DNA from: Ceraceosorus guamensis
Taxonomy: Eukaryota > Basidiomycota > Exobasidiomycetes > Ceraceosorales > Ceraceosoraceae
Assembly: GCF_003144195.1 (NCBI RefSeq)
Contig: NW_020290062.1
Location: 30,432-94,431, forward strand
Direction of reading: 5' to 3'
Length of the DNA stretch: 64,000 nucleotides
In this document: positions 23,140 through 36,623 of the stretch, piece by piece
How positions within the stretch are numbered: the first letter of the stretch is position 1
Layout: every line of letters begins with the position of its first letter
Position numbers and translations under genes: made by a program
The notes under the pieces: model-generated
What the model was told of the DNA's origin: nothing
Database searches by the model: none
What the model saw: the letters and a program-made list of their open reading frames with translations, nothing else

Positions 23140-26100
23140 ATGTCGCTCTTCGCCCCGCCCTTTGCTACCCAGCCATCCGCATCGGATGCAGACGTGAATG
23201 CAGCACGTTTCAAGGAGGTGAGTGAGGGGTAGCGCACATCATCCACACTGCGCTTTTCCTTGCATCTCCCCCCCCCGCTACTGCTGAGCCCATGCTATGC
23301 TCGATACATTTCCCACTGCTCCATTGCGATTGCATCAGCTCAAGCCTGTCTGCGTCGAGCTGCTCTCCAATTGCCCGTCTTCCGCGTCTGGCAAGGTGCA
23401 GCCTGGATCGCACCCTCGCATCCGACAACTCTTGCATCGACTCGACTCCTTGCTGCAAAGCTACACCACCCATGCACAGCCACAACCCATCTCAGAGGCA
23501 CTCGACTCGCATCCGATCGCATCCACATCTCATCTGCGCATCATTTCACATCCACCTTTTCGTCATCCGCTCTCCCTGAGCCTCATCAATTACATCTTCT
23601 ATCCATTAGCACAACTCTTCAAATCCGATGCAGACGGAAAGAGTGGTGCGCTGCCCGATGCTGTACGCCAGCAGCTCTTTCGGTGCCTCGCTCTGCTGGC
23701 TCACGACTGGTGGTCAGCATTCGCACCAGCGCAAGTCGCAGATGGATCAGGCAAAGCGAATGAGAGCTGGAAAGTATGGCATCAACTCTTGATTCTTGGC
23801 GTCGTCGCGTTGGTTGGGTCGCCTGCAGTACCGCAACAGGGCACCAACCAGGCTAGCCAAGAGACCCAAACGGCCATCATCGACTTCTTGCTCGAACTGT
23901 TGGCGCCTCGCATCGAGGTGTGGCACGGCAGCCAGACGAGCAGCAGTCAACCTGACCAAGAGAGTGAGTGGGAGTGGGAGTGGGACGGCGTGTCGGAGCT
24001 ACCGCTGCAGGATGAAGGTGCAGTAGACGATGGGCACAATGGAGGCGGCTCCCGCGCTCGAGCATCATCGCACGTGCATTCATCTACCTCTCTTCTTGCT
24101 AGCCAATCCGACTTAGGCTGTCAGCGCTACCCCTGCGAAGCTCACGTCGATCACGCCATCACTCAGGGATCCAGCAAAGGAGCGCTGGCGCACGCATTAT
24201 CTGGTGCTTTGGATATAGCCAGCGGCGCAAGCGGCACTCGGCAGCTCACCACCTCAACCCGAACGCGAGCTGTCTCACTTGCTAGGGTCATATTTGTCGT
24301 ATGGCTCACAGGGGTGCGTTTGGACAAACGCGGTCGTCTGCAGCACTTGAGTCGCGATGCCGCACCGGGAACAGGCGTGGGAATCGCACGATTGGCACAA
24401 CGAGCGACGACATTCCTGCCAGGTTTTGTGAGCTCCATGACTAGGACAGCCGTCGGACAGGTTCACCACACCTCTCAAAATGCTAGCACGGCGCTAGGAG
24501 ACATTACAAAGACTCCCGGAGCTCTGGTAGCTGCCGCACTTGACGCGTTGAAAGACGCGCTTCTGATCACCATGGCGGATCATCTCGGCCTGACAACCGA
24601 GTTCTCCCCCCTGCCTGATCACGAGGGCGACGCGGAAGATGGGGCAAGGTTCACGGATTTAGCCTCGATGGTCGAAGCTGCGCAACTGGATGAGCGAAGC
24701 TTGGACGTGCCGTTCGATGTCACAAAGGAGCGCTCTGGCACTGTGGGGCCGGGCCAAGTTCCTGCGAGCATACAGACCACGCTGGAGCGCGTCGGCGCTG
24801 CTCTGGCCGCCATGACCGGAGTGGTGAAGCACCAACACGCATCTGCTCAGCTCGCCGCAGTACAGATGGCCAGCGAGCTGTTGACGCACGCGGGAAACAC
24901 CCTCGACCTGTCCACGCATGTCGCGACAATCTCAACGGACCACTCGAGCACTTCGCGCATGCTCTTTGTGTGGCTTTTGGATATCAATGCCTCTCGTCTC
25001 TCAGCCACCATTGTCGTGGAAGCTGCCAGGAACGCTTTGAGCACCTTGACCACCGAAGAGCAAGTGTCTTCGTCCCGATTGGCCAAATGGGCAGAACTCG
25101 AGCTTGCGGAGAGTCTAAGGCGCCTACCTCGTGCAATCGTGACGCACGATGACGAGAACACCACCTTGCTCGCAGGTCGTTTGGCCGCTCTCGTTCGTTG
25201 CCTGTCTGGGGATCATCACCTTGGGCCCCAACTGGCGACTCTGTTCACGTCAACGAGTGTGATGGAACGACTCACAAGTCAGCTTCTACCTGCTCTCGTA
25301 CTTGGATCTGTGGATGAAGCAGCTGAAAGAGCTAGCTACATAAGGTTGCGCCATGTCGACAAGCTCACCACACACGCTCTTCTAGACATGTTGATAGACG
25401 TCGGCAAAGGCTTAGCCCAGGTCAGTCGACACAGTGGATCCGTAGCGACGAAGCAGAAAACAAAAGACTCTTTCCAGCTTGTCGTGCACTTCTTGACTTT
25501 GGGTCAGGCAAGGAGAACATCACTGGGAGTAGCGTCGGATGGTGCTTCCCATGACAGACGCCTTTCAGCTTCCGCGCTTCTCCTCGCTAGTCAATTGATG
25601 AGTGGCATTGCGCAAGCCCTTGGAGACGAAACGACGCGAGCAGCAACCGGACGCGATGGCAAAAGAGCTCGCAAGGCTGCTCATCGTTTGGCGCGCGATG
25701 CAGCGAACGCGGTGATCGACATGTGGGAAGCAGATCAGGATCAGCTGTTGATAGCAGATCAGTATCACGATGGAGACACTGGACACCAATACGGGGGCGT
25801 GGATGGGTCTGCCGATCAACTCTCCACGACAGCGATTTCTGGAGTCGAGGTAGAGCATCGCAAGGGCTTACCCCATGGTCATCAAATGCCGACGGAGCTG
25901 GAAAAGTCGGGTGCAGTACTCGATCTGAGTTTTGTTGAGTCTGCACACATTGCAAAGATTCAGTCTGCACCATCAAGGCACGCTGCGTTGGTGGCAGCAA
26001 TGGACGATGCCGCAATGCAGCTGCAATGTGGAGACGTTCTGCTCTTTTCCATCGTCGGGTCGTGCTCAGATTTACTGGGCATCTCTTTCCGACCACTGCT

Positions 26101-27712
26101 CTTGCACACACTCTATCCCTTGATTTGCGGACTGGCATCTTCCAGCGGTGCTGTCGCTCAGGCTGCGAGCACGACTTTGCAAAGAGTCGCAAAGGCATGC
26201 GCGTATCCAGATATGCAAAGTCTTGTCCTCCAGCACGCGGACTACATACTGGGTGCAGCTAGTCACCGACTCGTCGCTGGACTCGGTCCAGAGCTGCAAG
26301 CGGTCACTGCAGTCACCGAACGGATGCAGAGCGAAATCGCAGGAGAGGATGCAAAGAAGTTCCACCTGACTCGCGAGCTGGTTCGAGCACATCACGGCAA
26401 CAAAGTTCTTCTTCCAGCTCATCAGACGTTGACACCGCTCAACAGCGCCCAAACTGCACCGCTCGTCCTCATCGAGGTGCTGAGGTTGCTAGGCTCGGAC
26501 GCGCTTCCGCTAGTCGAAGATGCTGTCGACGAAGTCTTGGATGCGCTGGACCGTTTTCATGGCTACGACGAGCTTTGCAATGGGCTCCTTGGGCTGCTAG
26601 ATCGGATGCTTGAGGTCATGGCCATCGAGAAGGCCAATACAAGCACAAAGCAGCGCGCACCGTCGAATCTCAACACGTTGCCTAGTTTTGAGTCGGAGCT
26701 GGCGTCTTTTGAAGGATGGTATCGTGGACGCAAGTCTTCCGACAACCACAACAATGTAGAGCCACCTCTGGTCTTTGAGCCAGGCGCGGGTATGGAACAT
26801 TCGGCAGAGGCAAAACGGATGGGGCCGGACGATAATCCCGACGCCCCATCACGCACACAAGCTGTCACGTCCAATATCCTGGCAAAGTGCGTGCCGTTCC
26901 TGAGTCACTCCTCGCCACTGCTTCGCGTGACAGTCTTGAGGTTGCTGCGGCGGGGCGTGTCGATTCTTGCGCCACAGGAAAGGCACGCTGAGATACTCGC
27001 AGTCATCAATCCTGCGTGGCCGGTGCTGTTGACCCGTCTGGGCTCACCTGTGACACTGCAGACCCCAGCACGAAGAAATGCGAGTGGTGAACAGCTGCTC
27101 GATCGATTTACGGAGAGAGATCCTACCGTCTGGGTGGAGAGTGCTAAGCTGATGGAGGAGGTTGCCACTCATTTGCCGGACTTCCTTGGCAGGAAAATAG
27201 TGGAGGAGGTATGGCCCCGGCTAGACGCCTTACTCGAGGTGGCCGCCACCCTACAAACCTTGGAGAGCCGCCGCTCAGCACAGCGAGGACCTGTCTCGTT
27301 TAGCCTTGCCTCACCTTTGGGTGCACATGCTTCTTCATCGCCACATGCACCGCGACTCCAAACCTTGCCTGCCCTCAGCACCAAATCTGTCCAACTCTTT
27401 CCAGAGTTCAGCACAGTTGGCCGCCTGCTGCAAAGCGTGGCCTCGACTATGGCTGCGCTGGCAAAGCACATGAATGTGCGCATGACTGACGCGACGGCTT
27501 GGACGATTCTCAACCAGCCTCAACTGCTTTGCGCCCTGGATCGACGACAGCCAAAGGCAATTTCTGAGAGCGCAAGGAAGCTGCTGGAAGCAATGAAGCT
27601 ACGCGACGCAGACTTGGTGTGGGCGGTATGGTGGGAATCGCAGGCCAATGGTCACCTAGAAGTGGCGACAATCTTTCAAGACGTGATGTCTCGGAGCGCA
27701 GCAGAGGCGTAG
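23140..27712 (+). CDS. TTI1: TTI1, TEL2-interacting protein of the TTT co-chaperone complex
   Basis: Model: join(23140..23217, 23339..27712), 1483 residues. Exon 1 encodes 26 residues ending ARFKE, and exon 2 continues LKPVCVELLSNCPS, the usual FxxLKPVCVxLL start of TTI1. TTI1 forms the Tel2–Tti1–Tti2 complex that stabilises PIKK kinases (mTOR, ATM, ATR) with Hsp90. The protein is an all-helical HEAT-type array with disordered inserts. The C-terminal block carries the family pattern: NILAKCVPFLSHSSPLLRVT, INPAWPVLLTRLGSP, DPTVWVESAKLMEEVATHLP and FLGRKIVEEVWPRLDALLEV near residues 1220–1330. The intron (121 nt) has a GTGAGT donor and a CATCAG acceptor and includes a C-rich run. The second exon is uninterrupted over 4.4 kb. 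Confidence 0.9.
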
Positions 27713-28858
27713 GTCTCGTGGCATTTCCACGTTTGACTCTGAAATCTGACGAACGCGCGCTACATTTACGGCGCTATATTGACCGGCTGGGATCGGTAGA
27801 TCCAATCTAGGCTGGCGGGAATCTTCGAAACACGCACGCGGCCAGCGGACACCAGTTCCCGGTCTCAATTTCATTGACGTTGGTCATCGCTTCGGAATGC
27901 GTTTGTGTGCAATCACGAATGGCGACCCATGCAAACAGCGCCGAGCGCATCGCAGCTCAAAATCGAGTTCATTGGTGATTTGGCCGCCTGTGCCGGAAGC
28001 CATGGCGCACAATTGCTGCTGCGCCGCCATAACACCATGGAAGCGTGCCCGCGCAAGTGGCGACGCCGAAACACAAGACTTCTCGCACGCGATCAGGCCG
28101 ACATGCGCCGCGATGGACACAGATGTCCAACAAACTCCCACATTTACACGTCAAAGCGTGATTCGGACGCTGTTGGATGCTGCACGCGAACGTTGCCTTG
28201 GCACAGGGCTTCACCAGCGCGTTTGCTCAGAGCTTGTCCGCGTGGAAGGAGTGGACTAGCTGATCCGTCAACAGCCTTGCTACCCATGTCACGCTTCTCC
28301 ATTGTGCGCGGCACAAGTTTGGCCGGATGCGGTGGCCAAAGCGCAGACTACATAGCCAGATGTTCAGTTCATCTCCAGAATCTCGAAAGTGGTTGCGGTC
28401 GCGCTTTGATAAGATTTGCGCCATCTTGATGAGCGACGACCCGATGCTCTGGCCCAGCTTTCCCTTGCCACCAAAATGTAAACGCCCAGATGCCACGCCG
28501 CGTACGACAAGAGTTGCCACTTCTTCACACTGCGAGGGTCCTCAGCGGCAAAGGGCTTGCTTCCGCAGCAAACGTCGAGTGCGATGTCAGCATGTCTGTT
28601 GTGATGTCTTGTGCCAGGCCGGAGGGGAGGAAGCGCGTCACAAGTACAAAAATGGGATTCTTTGCCACGGTCGACCCAAGATTGGCCCGCTATGCTTTTT
28701 TTTTTTTCACAATTTCCGCGTCCTCGCCATTTTCATGTTTCGTCACAGCGGTCAGCCGGTCTGACGTTTGAATCAGAAGGGCAACCTGTTTTGTAGAGCG
28801 CGCTTAAGATTCGCGCGCTCGTCTCGTCCGGTCGCCTGGAGCCTGGAAGGACCAAGTC
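27713..28858. other. Intergenic interval, no confident gene
   Basis: Between the TTI1 stop and the start of a secreted protein. An ATG at 27919 opens a short plus-strand frame, and another frame ending near 28259 (…TFTRQSVIRTLLDAARERC…) looks protein-like. I found no consistent exon chain or domain linking them. A T11 run lies near 28697. The end of this interval contains the promoter of the secreted protein gene. Confidence 0.5.
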
Positions 28859-29919
28859 ATGTTCAAGAGATCTTTTGCATGGCTCCTTGCGGCCGTCGTG
28901 GTCGCACGAACAGCCGCTTTGCCTGTCTCGCCTTCTTCCAAGAGCTCTTCGAGAGTTTTTGCGACCACTCTCGTGGTTCGAGGTCTGCCCGGAGCCGAAG
29001 AGGGACTTGAGCTGGCCAAGATCGTGGGTCATGATGGTACGCACATCGTCAAATCTTCCAGCGTCGGGTCTTCGAGGGAGCAGCGCCTATCACGAACTTC
29101 GAGCAGCAGCAACATGCAAGTGGTCCCACTAACGCCGACCACGCCAACACTTCATAATCAATACCCCAGCGTACCTGTCGCAATCGACGAGCACCAACGC
29201 TCGCCACTCACCTCTCCCAGGGCAGCATCTCGTCTACAAAAGGTGACGGGGGCTATCGTGCGACACCCGCTTCGAACCTCTTTGTGAGTCCGAAAATCAA
29301 CGGGTCGAGAGATATGCGCCTCGTTGACCCTCTCCCGCCGCCCCTCCGAAACTTGCCGCGTCTTCACAGCGGACTGGCGGCGACCGGCGTAGCCGCTACA
29401 GCTGCTTATGAGGGCAGCCAGGTCTCTCGTAGAACTCGCAAAAGAAAGGCATATTATGATGCCTACGGGCACATCAATACACGGACGCTTTCTGGCGAGC
29501 TTGCGTCGTCGCCGACATTGTTGCCGCGGGACCTGATCCCTGTCACTCACAGCGCGGGATCTACAGGCGTCAAAAAGGTGGGCGGCAAAGTCAAGACTGG
29601 TCTCAAGTGGGCTCTGTGAGTGATCTCGAAAGCGATGGTTCTGATGTGTCTAGACTAATTGCGCGTCTTCATATCCTGCAGAGGCTTGACTGCCGCAGCA
29701 GGTGCAACCGTCTCCGCTGAGCTCGGCTTCCGTCATTGGTCCAAGTCTCTCGCAGAAAAGCACGCTATACAGCAGTACAATAAGGAAGACCCTGGAAAAA
29801 AGCTTGACACGTGGTGCGAACGCCACAAGAGAGGAGATGGCAATTTCCAGAGCTGTTGGGAAGCTGGTCACGGACCGGCGACGGGTGAAACTCCCGGGTG
29901 GGTGGGCGGCAACTGGTGA
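28859..29919 (+). CDS. Orphan secreted protein, 302 residues
   Basis: Model: join(28859..29283, 29370..29615, 29682..29919). Both introns start GTGAGT and end CAG; phases close exactly. The N-terminus is a clear signal peptide (two basic residues, then WLLAAVVVARTAALP). The mature protein has an Ser/Pro-rich first half, a Gly/Ala-rich middle (GLAATGVAATAAYEG) and a basic stretch with RRTRKRKAYYDAYG that could include a dibasic processing site. A second Gly/Ala helix at the exon 2–3 junction is followed by a C-terminal region with two Cys (LDTWCERH, NFQSCWEAG). No known domain was recognised. The layout fits a small secreted, effector-like or surface protein, but that is inference. It borders a gene-poor island. 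Confidence 0.7.
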
Positions 29920-32900
29920 TGGTGGTATTTGTGGTCTGATCGATGCTCTGGGCAGTCGAATTGGCGGCGAGAACAACAGGATGAATACACGACGCAGCTC
30001 GGGCTCGATACTCAAGAAGATAACATCAATACATGCTGTATTCCGCCGAGCCGGAACGCTCCTGTGTTCGCCCTCGCTCGGTATCTTTCACATCAACAGT
30101 GCTGCTCGCTGTCACCAGCGCGCTCTCGTCAAATGTGGTATTGACGCTCTCGTGTAGCCGCGCATGAACGACTGTTCTGGACCACACACCCACAGGGACC
30201 GAGCGCAAAGCTTGGCCAGTCTGGCGAGGCCAGAAAGGCATTGGGCAATCTCGGGCACATATGGCCGCAGCGGGTGTCACTTGGAGTGTGGCGAAGATCA
30301 GAGCAAAGGTCAAGCGGCCCAGCGACTACATTACTTGCCGGCGACAGAAAACTCACGCGCCACAAGACAGCCAAGGTAACTTTTCTTGGCAATGCCGACT
30401 CTGCGCACTGTTGCAATGACTGGAAAGGCCGCTACAAGTGGCATTTGGGTGATACCTAGAAGAGGGAAGGAATGGCAGAAATGCGAGGAATGACCTAGCA
30501 ACGCTTAATGCCTCACACGCAAATGGCTCCTCTCGTGATGGTGGATGTAGAGCCAACAGAGGTCTTAAAGACAAGGGGTGCGCGAGAAAGCGGAGACGAT
30601 TGACTACAAGCGTGCAGAGGAACCTCTCACTATGTCTCACGCGTAGCATGAACAACATCATCGCTAGGAGCGTGGTAGACTCGACTTGGAGATTCATGCA
30701 GATCTTGACCTCGGAAGCTCGGCGGAGCAAACGGCTGGTCCAAAGCGTCGCCACGGATGTGTAATTGGAGGCGTCTCATGGACCGTCAGCAACTTGCCGT
30801 ACCCCGAACACATCGACTGCACGGTGCGATAGACTACAAAGCCCAGAAAATGGGGCTTGCATTGCCCCAGCTGTTCTAGATGCGAATGACAATCTCCCAA
30901 CAAAGCGCAGGAAAAAAAGATCGAGATAGCACGGTACAGTCTCTGTAAGCAAACCTTTTCAGTAGAGCTTGTACATCTCAGGTACCCAGTCTGGCATATA
31001 ATGTCACACAAGCCGCAGCCACAAGTCCGATTGCATGAAGCTCCATGACGCCCTTGCTCCCCTTTGGTGGCAGGGGTCGTGTATGAGAAACGATCTTTGA
31101 TCAGATGTCTAGGACTTCCGTTTTGCAGGCAGACAACCAGCGGCCATGACATGGCGCATAAAGCACATCCAGGCTATGCTATCGGCGGTCAGCGCACCAT
31201 CGAGACAGCTCCTTCTGCTAAAGTAGCAAGCAACTTTTCCTGCTGCGCCAGCAAGCACATTTGATGTGTGGCTAGACTTTGGCTGTCCAGCCAGGCCAGG
31301 TGAATAGCAAATAGAAGGTGTTGCTGATGAAGGTGTTGCACACGAACCTCATGTTCCCAGCCCACAGACTTGAAGCCAGCAGCTTGCAAGGTTGATGACT
31401 GCTCCTGGCTGTGTGTAAGCCTGCACCTGTGCAGCTGGCATTTGCGGCTCTACATTCACCAACAGACAAGCCAAGATCTCTCTCGGTCCGGCAGTGGCCT
31501 GGCTCTGTATGCCAGGCAAATTGCTGGCAGCTTGCAGCTGCTTCACATTCTCTGCAGCGCACCATTCCAGCGGCAGCGTGAATGCCAGTGCATGCTAAAG
31601 ATTGATCCTCATTGAGCCAAGTAAGTACCAGACAACAATGGGCCAGATTGTGCATATTAAACACCACATAGCTTGAAACTTTGGAAACGGTCCTCACTTG
31701 GCAGGGAAATGCTATACAGCACAAAGGTCCTCTTGTCAGACTCAATCTGTTGCGTTCGGATGCATGATGGTCACTATTTGTGCTGACAGTCCAGCACCAG
31801 ATGTGGCCGAACGGCATGGACAACACATCGAGCTCAATTGTGGAGTCCTCGCCATCAGGGGCCTCAGATGCTGACTTCGAGTTTGATCACTTTGACAGGG
31901 CCTCAGATGCTGACTTCGAGTTTGCAGATTGCTTTGACAGGTATCAAGATGCTATCACCAGCTGCAAAAGCTGCTCCAGCTCCACCGCCACAGACCCTCG
32001 AGAGCCAGCTCGTAAAGGTGCAGACGGAGCTCACTGACCATCTGGCCGAGCCGGAGCGTTTGCGCAAGGAGCTCATAAAGGTGCAGACAGAGCTCACTGA
32101 CCGTGTGGCTTGCATTCAAACCCTTGAGAGCCAGCTTGTAAATGTGCAGACGGAGCTCACTGACCGCAAGGCTTGCATTCAAACCCTCGAGTAACTACGT
32201 GCGCGACGCGCGTATGTATCGCGCACATACATACATACATAGATCTCCACCCAACTCAAGCAATCTATGCTCATTTCCACCAACTGCTTGTGTGGCTTGC
32301 ACCTGAACCACCGCAAGACGCACCACGGGAACATCTTGATTGCCATTTGCGCAGGCCAAGCAGTGAATTCTGGAGAGTTCCAAAGTCCTTGCTTCCTGGC
32401 TGGCCACAGCACCTGGTATTTCAAAGGCATAGCAAGATCAAAGAGCAGTTCTTGTTACAGCTACCTCCTCAAGCATCTGCATGCCTGGCGCGGGGACATC
32501 GCCGACCTGCCCAAGTTGCTGCGCTGGACGTCAGTCTGCTCGGAGGATCCTATGTGCATGTACACATCTGCTTCAGAATGCTAGACCCGTCACACGTGTA
32601 CGCGTACCCAAGCTGCCTAAAACCCCTCGCCACCCGCTGATCGTGGTCATTGTTAACGCTGGCAGTGAGCTTCCCTTGGCTGCCGAAAATAGTGTGTACG
32701 CTAACGTTTCGAAGATGTCATAGACCACCCCGTTGCTGCACCTAGTAGTAGCTAGCTTCACTAACCCCTTTCCTGACGTCAAGTGACACGTGCGCAACTT
32801 GAACCAGAGCACGCCGAACGTGAGTGCTCAAGTCATAAGTAGTGGCTGGCAGCAGACTTTGCAGACGAACCAGCCATGCAAAAGGATAGGTCTGTGAGAT

Positions 32901-35900
32901 CTTGAGTGCTCGTCAACAACCTGCTGACATTTTGCACTTTTGCCCCTCGAACCCAACAATCACCTCTTCTTCCACCGGCTATCTGACCGAGATTGGCCTG
33001 GATGCTCCTACCTGTATGAAGCTTGACGTCTTTTTGCTTGTGCCTCTGTGGGTCAGAATGCAATGTATGCGGTTGTAAATTGTTTATGCGTACGCAGACA
33101 AAGCCATGATACTGCCGTTGCAGGCTCACAGCAGCACGCAGAAGTGTTGTGGGCACTTGCGTCTTGCCGATGCAGCTCTGTATTGCAGAGTCATTACAGA
33201 GTCATTTGGTGCCAAAGACGCACAAATCAATGCTCCTACTTTTGCGGGAAATTTTGAAGGAAAAGAGGGCTTCAGACCTCAATGAACGGCGGGGTAGTGG
33301 AGCGTCATCGAGCAGCATAAAGCTACGGTTTAGCCTTGCTTGCAACTTTGTTCTCACACGCGTCACAAGCTGGACGAAAAAGACGTGTCAAAAGTTGTGC
33401 GAACACATTTCACAGCCAGTAGTTGATTGAAAACTGTCTCCAGCCTTACAGCGTTTGGTGGTTCTCTCACCACGCAAATGATGTCGATGCATTGCCTCAT
33501 GACTGGGTGTGTGGCTCAATGTCCACTCAGAATTCAAGCGAGGATTGATGGATCTTTGCTTTCGATGTCTAAGATCATATCAATTCTCATTGTTTGTCTA
33601 CCATCCTCAATGTAGAACAACTGGCATATCATACAAGACTGGAACGGCTCTGTGCATTCTGAAATTTTGTGTTGCTCTGTCCTTGCACTGAACATGAACG
33701 CGAGTTTAGCGCATCATATACACCCCTCGCCATCTAATCGAACCATTTCTTGAGATGGGAAAATTACAATGTCATTGTTTCTGAGTGAAAAAAAAACTGT
33801 CTTCTCTCTGGACCATCCGTCTAAAGTTCGATTCGCCCACTGAAAGCTGCATAAATAGACAGAGGACCGCTTCTGCTTTCACAAATGCATAACGCCAAGT
33901 CGGGGGATCATCTTTCGACGGTCGATTTAGTTGGACGAAGAGAGTCAATTTGTATTCCTTTTCTTATTCGACTCTTTTGCGCCACCAAGAGACGCTTTGC
34001 CAGGTGTGCTACAGAGGCAGACACGCCAGACTGGATATCGTGTCCAAAGAGTGCTAGCCGAGACCGCGAGATCAATGTACGTCCTGATTTCGCTAGTGAC
34101 GATGCGTTCAAAGCGGCTTGGAATATCGAAACTAAATGCTATGTGTCGCAGGAATTGGCCCTTGAACAAAGTGGCACCATTGCTATGGGTTTTATTAGTC
34201 CACGGTGTAGTCAGGAGAAGTAAAGCTCTCTCTTCAGTGCCTTCGACCCGGCCAACGCGTACGACCGTTAAATTTCTCTCTAAGCGTGAGCCTGCATTGT
34301 GCTGAAAAGACGCGTGAAAGTTTGGGAAGAACGAGTTGACGAGCATCGCAGCCACATTCAAGAACATCTTTCGTGATGCTAGACGCCGCGGCTGACGAGC
34401 TTGGCATCGACTTCGAGACACGTCGAGATGCATCGGCATACTTGTTGAAGCTATGAATCTACACGTGAGAAGACGATGCCCGCATTATTTGACCAGTAAA
34501 AATTCAGCGGTCCATGCATGAACCTTGCAGAATCAAAGTTCGGAAATGTACTGACAAAGGACCCAAGACCATTCACACACTCTCAAGAATTTGAGACGAT
34601 CTCTCCAAGATAGTTGATTGGATGGAATGTGAGGTAGTCAGACCAAAGTTATTACATTACGCATGACGGGGCTCATTCATAGAATAGATGTAGGCTTTCA
34701 GAAACTGCACGCTATGGCCTTGTTCATTATCGGCATTCTGTAGGACTGGGTCCTAGAACATCTTTGGTTGCTATGCGCTGTGCATGACTCCAAAAATCAG
34801 GAGATGAGTGCTCGCAAGACATCTCGGCATTGGGACCAGATCTTGTACTGAATTCCCCCGTTAGTAAAGTAAGATGCTGCGAGGGTCGACAAGAAAAAAA
34901 AAAAAACAACCTTCGAGAGTCGCGAACTAGCCCAAGCAAGATCTTATAGCGGTTCAGGGCCGGAAAAACGTATGCGTGATTCCAAGTGGTTTCGCGTGCT
35001 TGGCGTTGCTGCGATGCAATTAAGCCCTTTTGTCGTGATCAAGCACCTAGCTACTCAGCTCTGCACTCGCCAACTAATTTACCAAACCATGCGTCATAAT
35101 CTGAGTAGGGTGCTGAACTCTGAGACAGCCAGACGATGATTTACTGACACTTCGTTGAAACAGGATCAACGGAATGAGCTGTGGCACGATGTTGCAGTGC
35201 TAGTCGAGGCTACATGTAGACAGACAGTCACCGTTTTCAATCTCGCGTTTGAGTATTTTCCTGGACATTAGTGAGCACGTTGATACACTTGGCTCAGAAT
35301 CTGAGAGCGAGTAGCATCTCTGGTCTTGATCCCGCCAACAAATAGCCTGCCCCGTTCAGCTTTCGAATCATCGGATGCTAACACACCAAACATACCATTC
35401 TTGCTTCTGCGAGCAATTATGCGTCCTCTCGTCACTACTTGAGGTCTCCTTTGAGCTGGGAACGAGCTGGGAACCAGAGAGCTGCGAAGAAATTGCGCCG
35501 AATTTGCCCAGTCACCTCGTCCTCAAGCAGCTGTAACCCCCCAGCGCGAGACCTGAAGGCTCTACCAAATTCTAGCACCTTGTGACCGCTCTTGTCGAGA
35601 TGCTTGGACGACGGTGGCAGGAGCCTCAAGCTGTCATGAAGGCACACAGAACAAAGCTGCAAGCAGCTTTCATCAAGTATGCCCAGCAGCACCGAACGGA
35701 CCAATCAGATCTATTTGCCTCGCAAATTACGCTCTGCAAATTCCAACTGCAAGCAACTTTAGTTGGGTACTGGCCAATCAGAAGCGCAGAGGAGGAGGCA
35801 AATGAGAGCGGCCTGTTTCTGTTTGCCCAATTTGCCACTGAAGACCAGTATACTGATGACAAACACCTTGTTCTGCGCCAAACCCAACCACACTGATCGT

Positions 35901-36623
35901 ATTGTCCACTCTGACAGCGACTGACCCTCAATTCTCATTTTTCCCGTCGTGTAAAATGCCATGCGTGCCAAGCTCAGATTTTGGTTAAACCATCATGTCA
36001 ATCCAGCGCAAGTCAACGGAAGCGCTTTGGTACACAGGTTTACTGCACCAGCGTCACCGCAAAGATCAGCTGCTGTGCGGCTGCTATGTGGTCCCGCTTT
36101 GTGGTGTGCAGCCAAGCGCACCTCAGTTTCGCCTCCAAGCCTTTCGTCTGCCATCCTTTTGTCACAATCAATGTGGGTCTAGCGTTGCCGCACATTCGTA
36201 AGGTCCGACTCAGGATAGAGCTTATGTCGAATGCATGCCGCGAAGCTCTGTTTTACTTACAACAGTGAGCACGACCAGGAGACCCGACGAGCTTTGTCTT
36301 AGTCTGCTGCTACATCATGTTTTACTTGACCGTCGAAAAGCTCGTAGTGTCATGAGTCTGGGTCACAGCGCAATTCGCAATGGCTCAAAATGAAGGCTGC
36401 GCTGCGCTGATACCTCTAGGTCGTCCGAGCCGAAAGCAAGTCAGACTGGGTGGGACAAGCGCCAGACGGGAAAAGATCTTTTCCAACGCAGAGAGCCGCT
36501 GTAGCAACCCTTTGACTAAACAAAGTTTAGGCGCACAAGAACATACAGATATGGTTGTCTGCCTGCTACACGTCCCGGTGAGCAGCCTGTGGACTTTACC
36601 GTGCGGGTGAATCGCCTGGTCTT
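29920..36623. other. Gene-poor island A
   Basis: 6.7 kb with no frame I can assign to a recognised gene. Base composition is more AT-rich than the flanking genes, and stop codons are frequent in all frames. Within it are a duplicated 39-bp unit near 31859, a coiled-coil repeat ORF ending at 32194, and short frames at 33885..34223 (preceded by a TATA-like CATAAATA at 33851) and 35582..35896 with no recognisable domain. Likely decayed repetitive or transposon-derived DNA, by inference. Confidence 0.5.
31838..32194 (+). pseudogene. Coiled-coil tandem-repeat fragment
   Basis: From about 31992 the frame encodes three units of the type TLESQLVNVQTELTDRKACIQ. They are about 20 residues each, heptad-patterned and ended by a stop. 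Just upstream (31859..31939) a 39–42 bp unit encoding ASDADFEFDHFDR/ASDADFEFADCFDR is duplicated, but in a different frame, so the two repeat blocks cannot be read through without an intron or frameshift. No signal peptide or partner domain is visible. Most likely a remnant of a repeat-containing gene; a short spliced gene is possible. Confidence 0.35.

Noticed and set aside
27897-28429. Overlapping plus-strand frames downstream of TTI1
   Set aside because: One has a protein-like end (TFTRQSVIRTLLDAAR), but I could not build an exon chain from an ATG, and no family was recognised.
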